DNA of 64,000 nt from NCBI GenBank assembly GCA_037043235.1, contig JAWRVZ010000016.1, positions 810,501-874,500 of the forward strand. Direction: 5' to 3'. The notes beneath the pieces were generated by a model. It ran no database searches. It was not told the DNA's origin and worked only from the letters and a program-made list of their open reading frames with translations. Positions 1 through 12,854 of this stretch are shown in pieces. A program made the translations under genes and the position numbers. Origin of the DNA: Rhodeus uyekii (Eukaryota; Chordata; Actinopteri; Cypriniformes; Acheilognathidae). How positions within the stretch are numbered: position 1 is the stretch's first letter; the number at the start of each line of letters is the position of its first letter.

Positions 1-2021
1 TCGGCATGTGAAAATATGTGTCCTGACTAACTTGTCATTTAAACATTGTGGTTTACTGAAATGTTTGAAACCTCAACTGAAGTCTACTTGCATGTGTAAA
101 AATGTATACTCTGAAAGGTATAGTTCACAGAAAACATCCCTTTTGAGACTCCCCAACCTTTTATTTTGGCCATTGATATGATTATGCTTATCTTACACTC
201 TGTACACATTCAGGCAGTTTCTGCCTTGTAAAAAGGATTAAACGTCCTCCCTCTTGCGGTTACCAAAAATGATTAGCAAACGCTATTCATTTTGATACAT
301 GGCTCAATTGTTGCATTCCTTATGCTCTGCAGATTTTACACAGGCAAATTTGTCGTCCAATTAGCAAAATTGTGGCACAAAGAAAATCTGATTTTGTGGT
401 TGTTTATATCTTGACTCTAGATAGTATCTTGACTTATATCTTGACTCTAGATAGAGTAGTGTTTGAAAAGTAAATATTATTCTAGGGGTCCCAAAAATGA
501 CAATGTGACTCAGTCACTCAGACTATTCCTCATGCAAAAAAAAAAAAAACGTATAAATGCACACAAAAGTTTTACCAGGTCTGACCTTTGGGTTTCTCTT
601 AATTGTTGATGATTTTGCCAGATGAAATGCATGTACACTCAAGACTTCATTCATGACACTGATGAGGGATATTACCTTTTTCTCTTTATCTCAACATCTC
701 TTACCAAACTTTTGATAGCTAAGAATGTTAAGTGGACTTATTGTACACCCATGTTTGTGGCTGGAAGCAGTCTTTAATACAATAAGCTGTATTCTTCCGA
801 AATTGCCAGGTCAGATGCATTAATCATGGTGGTGTCGGTGCCTTTGAAAGAGCGGGCCAGGTCATTACTCGAAGCCTGTCTGGGGCTCAACTGGGCGACA
901 TGGAAACGCTTTGGATGTCGTCAGTTCATCCAGACACACTAATAGCTGCTTTTCCCCCTCCCTGAGCTTAATTTGAACAAATGAGATGTGAGCTACAGTA
1001 TAAAGGCCTATGAGGATGGGCTGGCCTCTGTGCCCGAGTGCTGCCCCGATTGAAATAATTACCTATGGATTCATTTTGAAACAGGTTTTAGGTGGTCTTT
1101 AACTGATGTTTGTAGGATGGCTGAAAGCTATCTGGTTTGTATATGATATGTGAATTCAATGATGAAGCTTCTCTCTATTAAGCCTCCATCTCTTATCTCA
1201 GGAGTAACTGTTCCGGCTTCCTTTTATAGAGTATTTAGTTGCCTAGTCTATCCCTCTCTTTCTCTCTCTCTTTAGAGGTCGCTGTGGCTGCTCAGGCTAA
1301 GCCTCAGGAGTGAAATACTATCTTCACCATTACCCTCTCTTCCCTAATTTATTCCCATTTAAGGACTTGTTCATCCAAGTGTTCTCGCTCTGTCGGTCCC
1401 TTTTAAATGTATTTAATCTGGCTGTATTCGGTTATCAAAGCAAAAGGCAAGACGCTTTAATGAAGAGAAGGTAAAGCTGTTGTTCGGGATGTTTCAGACA
1501 GGAAGCAACATTAGCTACTGCATCTGAACCGCTTGACACAGTTTATGATTCTGGACTATAAAGTTTGTACTCTAGTAATCCCGCAGCTCAAATTTATGAC
1601 TTGGTGCCACTGCTGTCTGTCAGGCTCAGATCATCTTCTCAGAGTTGCAAATCCCAGTGCTGACCCAGTTTATGCTAGTCCTTTGTATAAAATCGGCCTG
1701 TTAACAATGCTTTGCCAGGGGAACGAACTAGCTGAAGTTCTTTAGCTCTTGAGAATGACTAATGGAACTCTAATGGAGAAAAAACGAATGGTTTTTTGTA
1801 AGGGGTGTGAAGAAGATGAGTGAATGAGGAGACATTTATTATTGATCATAAATGAAGAAGGACAGATTTTACTGCTGAACATCAAGTAGGAAGCCATTAT
1901 TTTTTTATAACAAGGAATAATTTTTTAATAACAATTAGTTAAGAAGACCAAGTAAGTTAAGTTAAGTTAGCACTCTTTTCTTGTCTTTTAAAAGTAACAC
2001 ATTCTTGTTTTGTTCTTTAGA
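1..2021. other. Intergenic, no gene seen
   Basis: I see no open frame with a recognisable protein. Positions about 780-1090 have a more even base composition than the AT-rich surroundings and contain AATTA/TAATTA-type motifs, which is the texture of a conserved non-coding element. That reading is only inference without an alignment. The rest is AT-rich with short homopolymer runs. Confidence 0.5.
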
Positions 2022-2358
2022 TTAAAGGGATAGTTCTCCCAAAAATTTAAATTCTATCATTAATTGCTCACCCTTTCCAAACCCATAAGACCTTCATTCA
2101 TCGGAACTCAAACGAAGATATTTTTGATGAAATCTGAGAGCTTTCTGACCCCCCCCCCCCCCCCCCCCCCATAGACAGCAAGGTCACAACCACTTTTGAG
2201 GAAAAACATAACCACTTTATTCAACAGAAAGCACCCGGAATTCATCAAAAATATCTTAATATGTTCCAAAGATGAATGAAGGTCTTGCGAGTTTGGAACG
2301 ACATGAGGATGAGTAATTAATCACAGAATTTTCATTTTTGGGTGAACTAACCCTTCAA
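2022..2358. repeat. Cyprinid-type MITE with inverted ends
   Basis: The left end reads TTAAAGGGATAGTTCTCCC and the right end reads as its inverted copy (TTTTTGGGTGAACTAACCC, then TTCAA). Both halves carry the inverted sequences typical of this family (catcaaaaatat, gaaggtctt). The family recurs at 9882, 22192 and 46868. A 22-C run at 2149-2170 sits in the centre, where the hairpin loop would be. It carries no coding capacity. Confidence 0.75.
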
Positions 2359-2710
2359 GCAAATAAGATTTAAAGTATGGATGCACTGATATTAAAAATG
2401 TTGGCAGATACCGAAAAGCTGATAGCTGTTTTGATGTTACGGCTGATGATACAAGGCCAATATAAAAATTCTGGGGACCACTTTATAGTAAGTCACTTTT
2501 AACTACTATGTAGTAAAATTTTATACAGTTATTACACTTATTACATGCATACATGCTTTAAGTTGTACTTGTATTTAAAAACAAATGCCTGCAGGTGACT
2601 ACATCTCTAGTATCTGTAGTTACATCTATAGTTACACTGTTGACCCCTTAAACCAAACAGCACCACCAAACCTGTCTCTAACCTTACCCGTAGCAGCAAA
2701 AGTGATTGGG

Positions 2711-2790
2711 AATTTACATTTACATTTTTTAAATTAGAAGACGCTTTGATCCAAACCGACTTACAATTTGAGGAATACAGAAAGTGATTT
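2711..2790 (-). repeat. 3' tail of an L2-clade LINE or SINE
   Basis: Read on the minus strand, this is the conserved tail shared by fish L2-clade LINEs and their SINEs: a short stem around TTTGGATCAAAGCGTCT followed by TGTAAATGTAAA. The body of the element is missing. The same tail ends the SINEs at 52286 and 59657. Confidence 0.6.
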
Positions 2791-3714
2791 TTCCTGAATA
2801 TACAAAGTACATAAGAGTGCTTACAATACAAAGTTTCGAACATTTTTACCACATGAATACATATTAGACCGAAGTACATAGTAGTTAAAGACGCCTAATA
2901 TGAAGCAGTTCCAAATTCTGTACCGCTTCATATAAATAAACTAAAATAAATACTTTTTTAATGCTAAAATTGAAAGATTCTATTTAAGTGAGCGTAGATG
3001 ACAGCAAAATATTGGAGATAACCAATACGTTAATGCTATATCGTCCATCCTTACTTCAAAGAAACAATGCTTAATTAATGAAACCATTTTAGAGTCAAGG
3101 ACAAACATATTTTGAGGGGTTAGAAATGCATGAGCAAGACACATGAGAGCGTTTTCAGTATAATAATTATTTTAACAAACATCTGAACATGTTGGGCATG
3201 AACATGATCCCTAGCAAACTGTATTGAAATGAGATGAAAAAGATATCAGATTGGAATTGGATGATGATAAAATAATGAATCTAATCTGAGTCATTTGAAT
3301 TGTGATGTATATATGTGCATTCATGCATATGTGTAGGTGCCTGAGCGAGCTGTTTGTGTGGTCCACGCCTGTGCCTCAGTTGAGGATCTGCTGGGGAAGG
3401 GACGTGCTCTTGTGCTCTGTCCGACAGCCGCGTGGTATGGAATGCAAACAGTGGCCACTTCATTTGCGTAGCAAAAATAAAGTCTGACAACCAACCTGCC
3501 TCTTTTGTCAAGGCTCACAGCCTCTAACTCGAACATTGCTGATTTCATTGCTGATGTACCGTGAATTCAGGAATTTTGTTCCGTAAGAAGTCAAAAGGGA
3601 ACGACCCAGGACGTGCGCACATTACTGATGTTGATTGGATTGCGTCATTATGTGTTGCCAAATTAAAGTTCTTTTGAGATAAACTGATTCCAAGAGATGC
3701 AATAAACAGTATCT

Positions 3715-3960
3715 GAACTAACTGAATAAACTCTTAAGGTTCCAAAAGGTTTTGTTCACAGTGATGCCATAGAAGAACCATTTTTAGTTCCTTAAAGAAC
3801 TCTGATCAGTGATCAGTTCTTAAGAGAAACTTTTTTTTTCTTAGTGCAAACTGAAGAATATTTTAAAAATCTGTTTAAGAACTTTTGTGCAATAAAAAGG
3901 TTCCAATGATGGCAAAGGTTCTTCATGGAACCATTGAAACCAATAAAGATTCAATGGGAT
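3715..3960. repeat. Foldback MITE fragment (AAGGTTC family)
   Basis: The stretch contains repeated, partly inverted AAGGTTC / GAACCTT and AGAACCATT motifs (aggttccaaaagg, agaagaaccattttt, aaaggttcttcatggaacc). Its two halves can pair. It is a degenerate non-autonomous DNA element with no protein. Confidence 0.5.
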
Positions 3961-6900
3961 GGAGACTATTCTCATTTTGAGGCCCCCATGTTAGGTTTGC
4001 TGTATCGTGTGCATGTTTTTGAGTTTGCTGTTCAAGATTTTATTTCCATTACACACTACAATCAATGGATATGAGTATGCTGTACTAGAATAATAGTCTT
4101 TCTGGGAACATTAAGTAGGTAAGTATAAATCGACAAAACTTTCTAAGAGAGAAACTGAAAGCAACAAAAACCTAAATGATGGATCTTAGCAATTAATGGA
4201 AGTTGTTTTTGCTATCATGTTCACTCAATTACATGAATGGTGGTCTGAAAACAGCATATGTTCACAATCCAATAATCAGTGTGTTGTTTTTCCTTTGAAT
4301 CCTGGAACAAAAGTGTTTCAAACAGGTAATGCTGGTTTTCCTGGCAGCATGCGCTCTCTTCTTCACCTCTCCAGTGGCTGGACTCTGACAGTAATGAGAA
4401 CTTACCTTTTGCCAGAGAAGGATTATTGAATTATACGCTTGGATGTCACGCACTCAGACATGCTACGATTGAACTCGAGTTCTGGAGCATAAGCACATTA
4501 AAATGTCATAAAACCAGTGTCTCGGATAACTGCAGATAGCCAAAATGCAGTCTGTTGTAACTGGTCCAATACGTTATATGCGGGGTGTATGTACTGAGTT
4601 CTGTTCGACAGAAAGATCTATGAACTTGAAAGGACATGCGCGCTGTCTGCTCTTTGCATGTGCCAATTGTGGATTGGAGATGGAGGCCGATGGAGTTTAG
4701 AGAGCTGGAGGGAACACGGATAGATATATTACACGCACCTCACGGCTAAAGTTCACACCCCCAGATAAAAGCGTGTCTGGCAATGATCAAGCAGGCCGGG
4801 CTGGTGAAGTGTACTTTGCATCTCTGCTTTCACCAGGTGTCTTTTATTGGCTGGCTGATTTAGTGTGGCCTATCCCACACCGCTGCTCCTCATCATTAAT
4901 GACAGGTAGACCTGGCACATCAAACATCACTAATGGTTCTGTCCGAGATGGAAGGAGGACAGTGAAATAACACAGGGGACTCTCTTGAGACTTATGCTCC
5001 AAGTTGAGTCCAGTCTAGACCGATTATGGGTCATCTTTCAATTTTAATCATCATAATTAACAAATCATCAGTTTAAATATGTATATCGTTTTTTCATCGC
5101 ATATCACAAAAGTCAACACCCACGCATCAGCTTTAAAACAATAGGCCCTTATTTGCATCTGCATTCACGACTGAGTAGTTTGACATCCACCTCTCCCAGA
5201 AGATCCTGGAGTCTCCCGTGTAGTGATAGCGGCTGCAAATTATATACAATATGACAGAAGGCAAGCCTGTTTTCACCTGGTATTAAGATGCGTGTTACGG
5301 TTACACCTGGTATTATCACTCCTTTCAAATGCGTGCTCTGTGACCACTTGTTTGCTTTCAGATTTTGTGGAGACCTTCTGCTCTTTTTTGTCACACTCAA
5401 CTACATCACTTTCACTTTTGACTTTTGTAAATGAATATAATAGTAGCCTATAATATATATTTTTTATATTACGAGGGGTGTTGTGCCATCTCCCTGAAAA
5501 TGAGTTTTTGCAGGGTGGGGTGTCTGGCAACCACATTAGTCACAATGACGCCACTGTGAAACTCCTATACTTTTTTAACGGTGGCATATATGTGCCTGAG
5601 GGCAGGTTGTTGTGTTTGAAGCATGCCTTTAATCAATGAGTCCCAGAACAGAGGCCGTCAGCACCGCTCTGCAGTTCCTCAAGAGTGCAGCCGCATGGAC
5701 CCATCCCTCAGGCACCCTCAGCTCACATATTGCCAGCCAAGATGCAGGAGATACAGAGTGACTGCCCTACAAAGACACTGCTTAGGGTACTTAAACACAA
5801 CCAGGTGCACCTCTAGAGGTGTGTGTGAGGGACTGTGGGAGATGCTTCTCACTGCATACGAAGACTGTTGGACTGTTTGGGTCAGTGTGAGATTGCACAT
5901 CATGTGCTTTGAGGAACTTGTGGGTTTCCCTAACCAAATCTGAAACCAAATCTAGAGGCTTTGTACGTCTCATTTGTAATGATGTAAATAAGTTGCCTTT
6001 AGGTAAATCTGATTGCCTGCTTAAGAGCTGCTAATTATATTCACTGATTTGGAATTCATGGAAAAGCTTTGTACAATAGATTGTTTCTAAAGTTTGCACT
6101 AAGATAAGCAAAAACACATACCTGTAGTTTTCAAATAAACCTAAAAGACTTGATTGGCTGGATCAGGTGCATTTAATTAGGGTTGTAGTTAAAATCTGCA
6201 AGACTGTGGCCCTCAAGGAATTTGGTTTGACACCCCTGGAGTAGTGAAACCAAAAGAATGACTCTTTTAAGTCAATTATTTTAGTGAAACAAAAACATAC
6301 AGTGGAACAAGTGTAGTGAATTCTGAACTATTGACTCTTTGTGAATCCAACACAGCTTTCGACTAAATTTGAGACCTAATGTTCCTGACTGGTTGTTCAC
6401 ATGGCAATATGTATATAAAAATGAATGCTTGTTGTTGAATATGTTAAGACCAACAATTTGATAAAAAGACATTAAAAAGAGCTGGGTTTTCTTTCAAACA
6501 TGAAGCAAATCTTTTGAAAGTTCACAAAAGCAAATGCTAATTATTTGTATTCCATCAAGTTGTCTGAGTGGATGATGGTGGTATTAGTAAATAAAACACC
6601 ATCAGCCAAGGGTTTATTATTCAGAATTTATTTTGCAAATGTTTTTCCATCTCCCATTATTCACATAAATTTGACATTTCCATTACTAGCTTCTGATGCA
6701 TGAGAACTTCAAAATGCTCCTAAAAACAGGGCGATGGAAACACAGATAATGAAAAGTCATTCAAAAGTCATGCTAACACACCTTTTGCTTGAAGTGATTT
6801 AAATGTGTTTTGTATTGAAATTATCTTATCATTTGACAATGGAATTTAATTTGCATTTTCTCACATTATTTTCCACATTTTTATTTTTTTACATTGATGG

Positions 6901-7180
6901 AACCATTAAGAAACTGGAATTATTAAGATTACTAAGTTTACATGCACTTATTTTCATTAACCTGAACCGGTTTTGTACCCTAAATTTTTCAGTCTGATTC
7001 ACATAATCATTTCTCAAAACCTGAGAAAACTAGTCCAATAATTTCAGACAATTTTGCCTTCCAGTGAGATGAAATGTTTGCTCACTAAAATGTCCCACAA
7101 TGCACCATAAAAACCATTAAAGCCTCAAATGCTCCTTATGCTTTCTTAACAGAAGTTCTGAAGCAGAAAATATTAGTCAA
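3961..7180. other. Intergenic, no gene seen
   Basis: I see no convincing exon. Positions 4640-4960 have moderate GC and a TAATGAC-type motif and could be a conserved non-coding element; this is untested. Positions 6150-6245 match a common fish repeat whose text runs through GATCAGGTG, TTAGGGTTGTAG and ACACCCCTGGAG. The open frame at 5623-5943 resembles no family I know. Confidence 0.45.
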
Positions 7181-7696
7181 TGTGTAACAGAGGGACTCAC
7201 AGGCAGGGATCCAAACGCAATGCCTTTTAATGAAGATAACAGAGGTGGTCGTACAGGCAGGGTTAAACAGGGGCAAACAGGAACAGAAGGGCAGGCAGAA
7301 TCAGAGACGATATAACAGGCAGACAGGTCAGAACAGGCGGATAACAATCACAGGTCGTAAATCCAGGCAGAGCTCAAAAGGCAGGCAGACAGGTTCAAAA
7401 ACGGGTAAGCAGGCAGAATCGGTGACAGGATACAAAACAGAATATAAGTACTCAGAAATGACAACCGGGGTTTACTCAAGACTTCGCGGTGACTGAAGGG
7501 TGAGGCAGTCCTTTATAGTCCAGGTGATTACTAACTGATGGTGTGGCAAACAATATGATGAAGTCCAGGTGTGTGTGTGTAATCAGTCCAGTGTGATGGT
7601 TGCTGGGAAATGTAGTGTGTAGTGAAGTGTCAGTATAAGTGAGTGAGCTCCATCTGGTGGCCATGGAGGGGAGCGCAGAGCTCATAATCATAACAC
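7181..7696 (-). mobile_element. Probable solo LTR, minus strand
   Basis: Read on the minus strand, the segment starts TGTTATGATTATGAGC and ends GTTACACA, so it has TG...CA ends. It contains a TATA-like CTATAAAGGA (plus-strand 7509-7518 region) and an ATTAAA-type poly(A) signal near the far end. The compound text (ctccatctggtggcc, gtccaggtg, aggcagg repeats) is typical of fish Gypsy-like LTRs. No internal gag-pol flanks it, so a solo LTR is the simplest reading. Family assignment is inference. Confidence 0.5.
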
Positions 7697-7807
7697 AATG
7701 ACACGCTTTAGATGTTTTCTAAAATACAAACCATTAATTAATTTTATTCCTTTTATTTAATTTAGTTTTATCGCTAAACAGGTAATGAACATAATCTAGC
7801 CACAGAT

Positions 7808-8054
7808 ATGTCACAGTCTTGTCTCGTTGCGTCTTTATGTATCTTCCGGGTCCTGCACGCTTAGGACGTTAGATCGTGGATGTTCCCGTGTGTGTGGATG
7901 TCGTCTCCGTGTTTCCCAGTATTTCGAGTTTTGCACGATTACGTGTCGTTTCCAGTAGTCTTTTGTTTCGAGTCTTCTGAATAAAGAGAGTTCAGTTTGG
8001 ATCCTGTTCTCCTCGCCTTTGTCTCCGCATCGCACACGCTCCACCATGATGACA
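7808..8054 (+). mobile_element. LTR-like fragment, plus strand
   Basis: It starts TGTCACAGTC and ends near ATGATGACA. An AATAAA signal lies at about 7979-7985, followed by a GT-rich stretch, as in the R-U5 part of a retroelement LTR. It is more GC-rich than its flanks. A U3/TATA region is not clear, so it may be 5'-truncated. Confidence 0.4.
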
Positions 8055-10299
8055 GCTCACATGTACACCTCTAATTTATTTATGTCTGAAATGTCACACT
8101 TATATATAACACAGCATAACAAGCACAGTATTTATCATAATGTACTTGAAATAACATAAAAAATAAGAAAGATATCAGTTCTCCTGATATCATCAAAAAT
8201 AGTCATTAGTGCCCCAATGTGTAGCGAGCTGGGCTCCTTACTGTCCTTAACAGTTCTCAAATTCATGTACATGACATACTGGTTCACAATGAAGGAAGCC
8301 AGGGAACTGATTGAGGCGCATTGTGATATGCTGAATCCTATGTATGGCTCAGGTCCCTAATTCAATGTAAGTTTATTGGATTCTCGCTGCTTTTTGCTTC
8401 TGCCAAGTGCTTAAAATATTCTTGATTTGAAGTAACTTGTGGGACAAGTTAAGCACCCAAGTGGGACAGGTTATGAATTGGTAGGATTTGAAGTTTAGAA
8501 TAAATCACTGATGTCTAGTGTGAGCAGTAGTAATAGTGATACCTGCATTATTGGGATAGCCTGCCTAACTAATAATTTGCATAACAAGTGTGAATTTGTT
8601 GGGTCTTAAACCATTTTCATTGCTTATCTGCCTGTAAAGCCCTGCTGTGTGTTTGAGAAGCAGGTAGTGGTCTTATCATAACCTCTGGCCTGCGCCCCCA
8701 GCATGTTAGCTCAGCTTACAGGAAGCAGTGAGGTGGGGGGTCGTCAGGGAACGAGAAGCCAAGGGGCTTATTTTGAAACTGACAGCACGAAATGAGCTGC
8801 ACAGTCCCCAAGTGAGGGCCAATCTATTAGCTCGATTGCACTTGGTCTACAATGGATAAATTTCCGAATTCTTGTGGTGGAGCTGGTCTTGTTTCTCTGT
8901 AGGTGTCTGATATCGATTTGCTTGCTACGGTCATCCTTGTTTTTCTGCATTAGGTTTATACATTCAGCTGGATAGAAGCTGAAGAGTGAAGGAGGGAAAC
9001 CAGCCAGACTGTAAGAATGATTGTTGTGGTCAGGAACACAGATGTGTACACTCACAGAGTCACAGCCATAACACTGACACACGCACGCAAAGCATTTATA
9101 AACAAACAATCACATATGCTGCTCTGGGCGTATGCTTTTATGTCACTTGTGATCAAAGCAATTATGGCAGTTTAGATGAAGTGCCACATATTTAAGGAGA
9201 TTCGGATATGTATACAATTATAATTAGAAAATCATCAGAATACAATAAATCCTTGTGCATAAACAACACTTCGATTTTAATGCAACACATGCAGGCGTTA
9301 GAAGGAGGGTAGAAGTCACATTTCAATAGGAATCCATGCAGTAAACCCTCTTGACATCACGTCCACATTCATCTCTGGTTATATGTGGTTTTTCTCAACT
9401 GAAGCCGGGCCTCTAGAGATGCCATAAATATGTCCCGAAGCTGTTGAAACCGGGTTCATATTTATTTGGCTGGATTTAGACGACATAAATTCTACATTTG
9501 CCTTAAGCAGCCAATAAACCAGGATGACTGAAGATCTTAAGATACAGCATTAGACATCTTTAATGCTCCTGAGGAGCACATGGGATACTACTTTTTCCGG
9601 CTGTAAAGATTTACTCTGTATATATATCTGTAAGGTACTTGTGTCCAAAGGTGAGCTTTTGAGTATCAGGAGTCGGGATGATTTGGCTTGAATGGCTTCC
9701 TGCATGAGAAAAGATCATCTGACCCTTAAAACTTTACGACAACATTTCTTTAGCATTATGAGAGTGATCGCACTTGATCCAGAATGAACAGAACAGGTAG
9801 AGTGAGTGTCCAGCCCGCATTACTGTGATATGAAATTAGAGTACTTCTCACATTTCCTAAATAATTCCATAATGGAGGCTTGAAGGGATAGTTTCATCCA
9901 GAAATGAAAAATCTGTCATCATTTATTTTACCCTCATGTCTTTCCCGAGCTGTTTTACTTGCTTTCATAAGTGAATAAGGAGCAAGGATAGTTTTTCTTT
10001 AACATATACATTAATTGTATGGAAAAGAGACATGGGGACATTATGCTTTTAGGAACAGTGTCAGTACAGCCGTGGCCAAGCACTTTGTCTGCTGCCTCAG
10101 TTTTTATGATGCCAATTTGCATATACTCCAGAATGTTATGAAGAGTGATCAGATAAATTGCAATTAATTGCAAAGTCCCTCTTTGGCATGAAAATGAACT
10201 TAATCCCCACAAATATTTTTACACTGCATTTTAGCCCTGCCACAAACTTACTTACTTAAAAAGTGATTCTCTCTTTAATACACGTGAGATTGTTGAGAA
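8055..10299. other. Intergenic with possible conserved block and MITE end
   Basis: I see no gene. Positions 8640-8960 form a non-repetitive, balanced-composition block that may be a conserved non-coding element (inference). Positions 9882-9960 start with AAGGGATAGTTTCATCC, the left end of the same MITE family as at 2022, without an intact partner end. Confidence 0.4.
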
Positions 10300-11580
10300 G
10301 GACAAGGCTGGAGATCACTCTGTTATGCAGATAAGAGGCTGGAAGCTTTAAAAGGAGGGTGGTGCTTGAAATCATTGTTCTTCCTCTGTTAACCATGGTT
10401 ACCTGTAAGAAAACGTGCAGTCATCATTGCTTTGCACAAAAAGGGATTCACAGGCAAGAGTATTGCTACTAGAAAGATTGCACCTAAAGCAACCATTTAT
10501 CGGCTCATCGAGAACTTCAAGGAGAGAGGTTTAATTGTTGTGAAGAAGGCTTCAGGATGCCCAAGAAAGTTTTTTGATGGAGCACCTTGCCATAAGGAAA
10601 AAGTGATAACTAAAGGGCCAGTCACACAGCCGATCACGCACGAATCACTCACAAATCACGCACAGATTGGGCTTGTGTGTCGAGAGAAATTGACCAAAGT
10701 ATTCCACGAACATTCGACGCACGCCCGATGCATGAATCACTGACAGAGCTCGTCCAAACACGCACGCTTCGCGAACGTTCCACGAACAAGCACTTTCAGA
10801 ATCCACATTGTCAGTGGAATGAACGTGATACGTGCTCGGTTCATGCGTTACATGAAGGTTGGGCATTAGTGGACGTGCGCGGTTTCGAACCAGTTCCGAC
10901 GCATAAGCACTGACGGCCGTGTCCCACGCATAGTCACGCATACTCGACGCATAAACTACGCACGCCGACTCACGAATAACGTCAGAAAAATTTTGAACCG
11001 TTAAAAACTCAAAATCACGCACAAACCGCCTTCGACGCACATCCACTTACAATCACTGATGGTCCACGTTCGTTCCACCGACGAATTACGCATATGATGC
11101 ACGCTCCGCGCAGAAACGAAAATCTGTGCGTAATTCGTGCGTGATTCATGCGTTTTCGCTGTGTGACTGACCCTTAAGTGGCTCGAAGAATAAAACATTT
11201 CAATTTTGGGTCCATGGAACTTAATGAAGAACTTAATCCCATTGAGAATTACCTCAGGAGGCAGGTGGACAATAAAAATGCCACAACTTCCAAAGCATTG
11301 ATAATGCAAGAATGGCCTGCCATCAGTCAGGATGTGTCCCAGAAGCTGATTGACAGTATGTCAGTGTGAATTGCAGAGGTCTTGAAAAAGAAGGGACAAC
11401 ACTGCAAATATTGACTGTTTTCATAAACTTAATGTAATTGTAAATAAGAGACTTTGACACTTATGAAATGGATGTCATTCTCCTTCATAGAACAAAAAGA
11501 TATAAAAGCACTGAAACAGCAGGCTTTGTGAAATTTAATATTTGTGTCATTCTCAAAACTTTTGGCTGGACTATATTGGT
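10300..11580 (+). mobile_element. Tc1-like transposon relic, interrupted
   Basis: The left half translates to an N-terminal helix-turn-helix region of a Tc1-type transposase (about 10395-10610, with GFTGKSIATRK and ATIYRLIENF). The right half (11178-11369) carries the C-terminal D-x-x-NPIEN signature, decayed to LNEELNPIENYLRRQVD. The right end has CTCAAAACTTTTGGC, common in fish Tc1 termini. Between the halves lies a separate 561-bp insertion. The central catalytic region is missing and the halves are not in one frame, so it is inactive. Confidence 0.75.
10614..11174. mobile_element. Harbinger-like MITE nested in Tc1 relic
   Basis: The left end AGGGCCAGTCACACAGC matches the inverted right end AGGGTCAGTCACACAGC (16 of 17), and similarity continues inward through CACGCACGAATCAC-type sequence. 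The trinucleotide TAA flanks it on both sides (10611-10613 and 11175-11177), giving a 3-bp target-site duplication as in PIF/Harbinger elements. The interior is rich in CACGCAC/GCGTG motifs. The open frame on the minus strand has no transposase features. Confidence 0.75.
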
Positions 11581-12576
11581 TATTTTCAAATATTAGAGAT
11601 TTATTTAATTTATCAGTTTAAATAGGATATTTAATTGTGTATTTCTCCTAACTTTTCAATAAGGATTTCAGTTGCTGTCATCTAACACAAACAAAGGTAA
11701 TCTTTTCATTACTGTAGACTATATTTTGTGATGCCAGTTTTTGACTTTGTTGTGTTTTATTTTAAATTAATTTGTAAAATTGTAGAATTATTCAGCCAAT
11801 CCCTATATTCAACAAATAAAGCCATTTAGATTTAATCCCTATATTTAAAAAAAGACATTCAGCTTTAAGAATTAAATGGCAAAAGAAGATTGAAATTTGT
11901 CTCTAATAACATCTTGTTGATTTTTTTCGTTTGCAGTTATTAGAAATTGGCTCTTCATAAGCACTACTAGCCACATGAACATGTTATGCCTAACAACGTC
12001 CTGTAACCATACAAAAAGTAAGGCACATCCTCTTGTGGCTAACTGCTTTATTGCGAGTTAATTCTTGTAAAATGAGCATAAGTGTGCCATCAGTTCAGTT
12101 CCTCCTGAAGCGGATCTCTCAGAGGTTATCAAGAGAAAGGCATCCAACCTCAGTCATCTCCACAAAATGGGACAGCTATATAACTATGCCAAAATATAAG
12201 CACAGGATGCTCTGCTGCAGTGCCTGCCATCCCTTTTCCACAAGCAAAATAATTTGTCTGTCCTCATCAATCATTTTCGGGTCGCCATGTTTGTCCTGCT
12301 GTTTGAATGGTGTTAATTGAGACACTGTGCCCCGTTCCTGACCCTGATATGAATCAAAGTCCCCAGCACAGGTTACACAGTCACACACTGCAATGAGTCA
12401 ATAAACATCTGCATTGCTTAGAGTTCTTATCAACCTCTCTATATCTCTGTGGCTCATAGGACCTCCTTAGAGCACGAGGCTCCTTCTACATCCTGAAATC
12501 TAGCTACGTCAAGAATGCTTCAAGGCAGTTTATTTGATGGACAACGTCTCTTTTTAACACTGTAGCTTTGTCCGCA
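11581..12576. other. Region upstream of artn
   Basis: I recognise no protein. Positions 12040-12390 are non-repetitive and include homeodomain-like TTAATTGAG. Their composition suggests a conserved upstream element of artn, but this is inference only. The rest is AT-rich. Confidence 0.4.
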
Positions 12577-12650
12577 GGCAAGTCAGTACCGGTCGTGCTC
12601 AGAGATCACACTGGTCTCTCTCTATAACAACAATAAGCATGTTTCTAAAG
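12577..12650 (+). other. Possible 5' non-coding exon of artn
   Basis: A pyrimidine-bearing acceptor (ctttgtccgcag) precedes 12577 and a donor (aaag/gtatta) follows 12650. The enclosed 74 bp has no useful reading frame, so it would be untranslated leader. It sits 165 bp before the first coding exon. This is only a splice-site reading; transcript data would decide. Confidence 0.25.
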
Positions 12651-12854
12651 GTATTATGTCCATGATGAATGGGACACCTTTGATTATACGTTTTTATGTA
12701 TGTGTATGTGTCACCCGCATGTTGCGCTCTGGAGTTTACATTATCTGCCTTGGTATGGACTTGCATAAGTGTAGGTTGCTGTATAATAAAGCCATTCCTT
12801 GTTCTTTCTGTGCAGGTGGGAGTTTGGTGGTGGCCGAGGAGTTGGATCAGAGCA

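Noticed and set aside
5623..5943. 106-aa open frame
   Set aside because: No recognisable domain, no splice context and no similarity I can name; it is consistent with chance.
10645..11046. 133-aa minus-strand frame
   Set aside because: It lies wholly inside the Harbinger-like MITE and derives from CACGCAC-rich repeat sequence, with no transposase motif.
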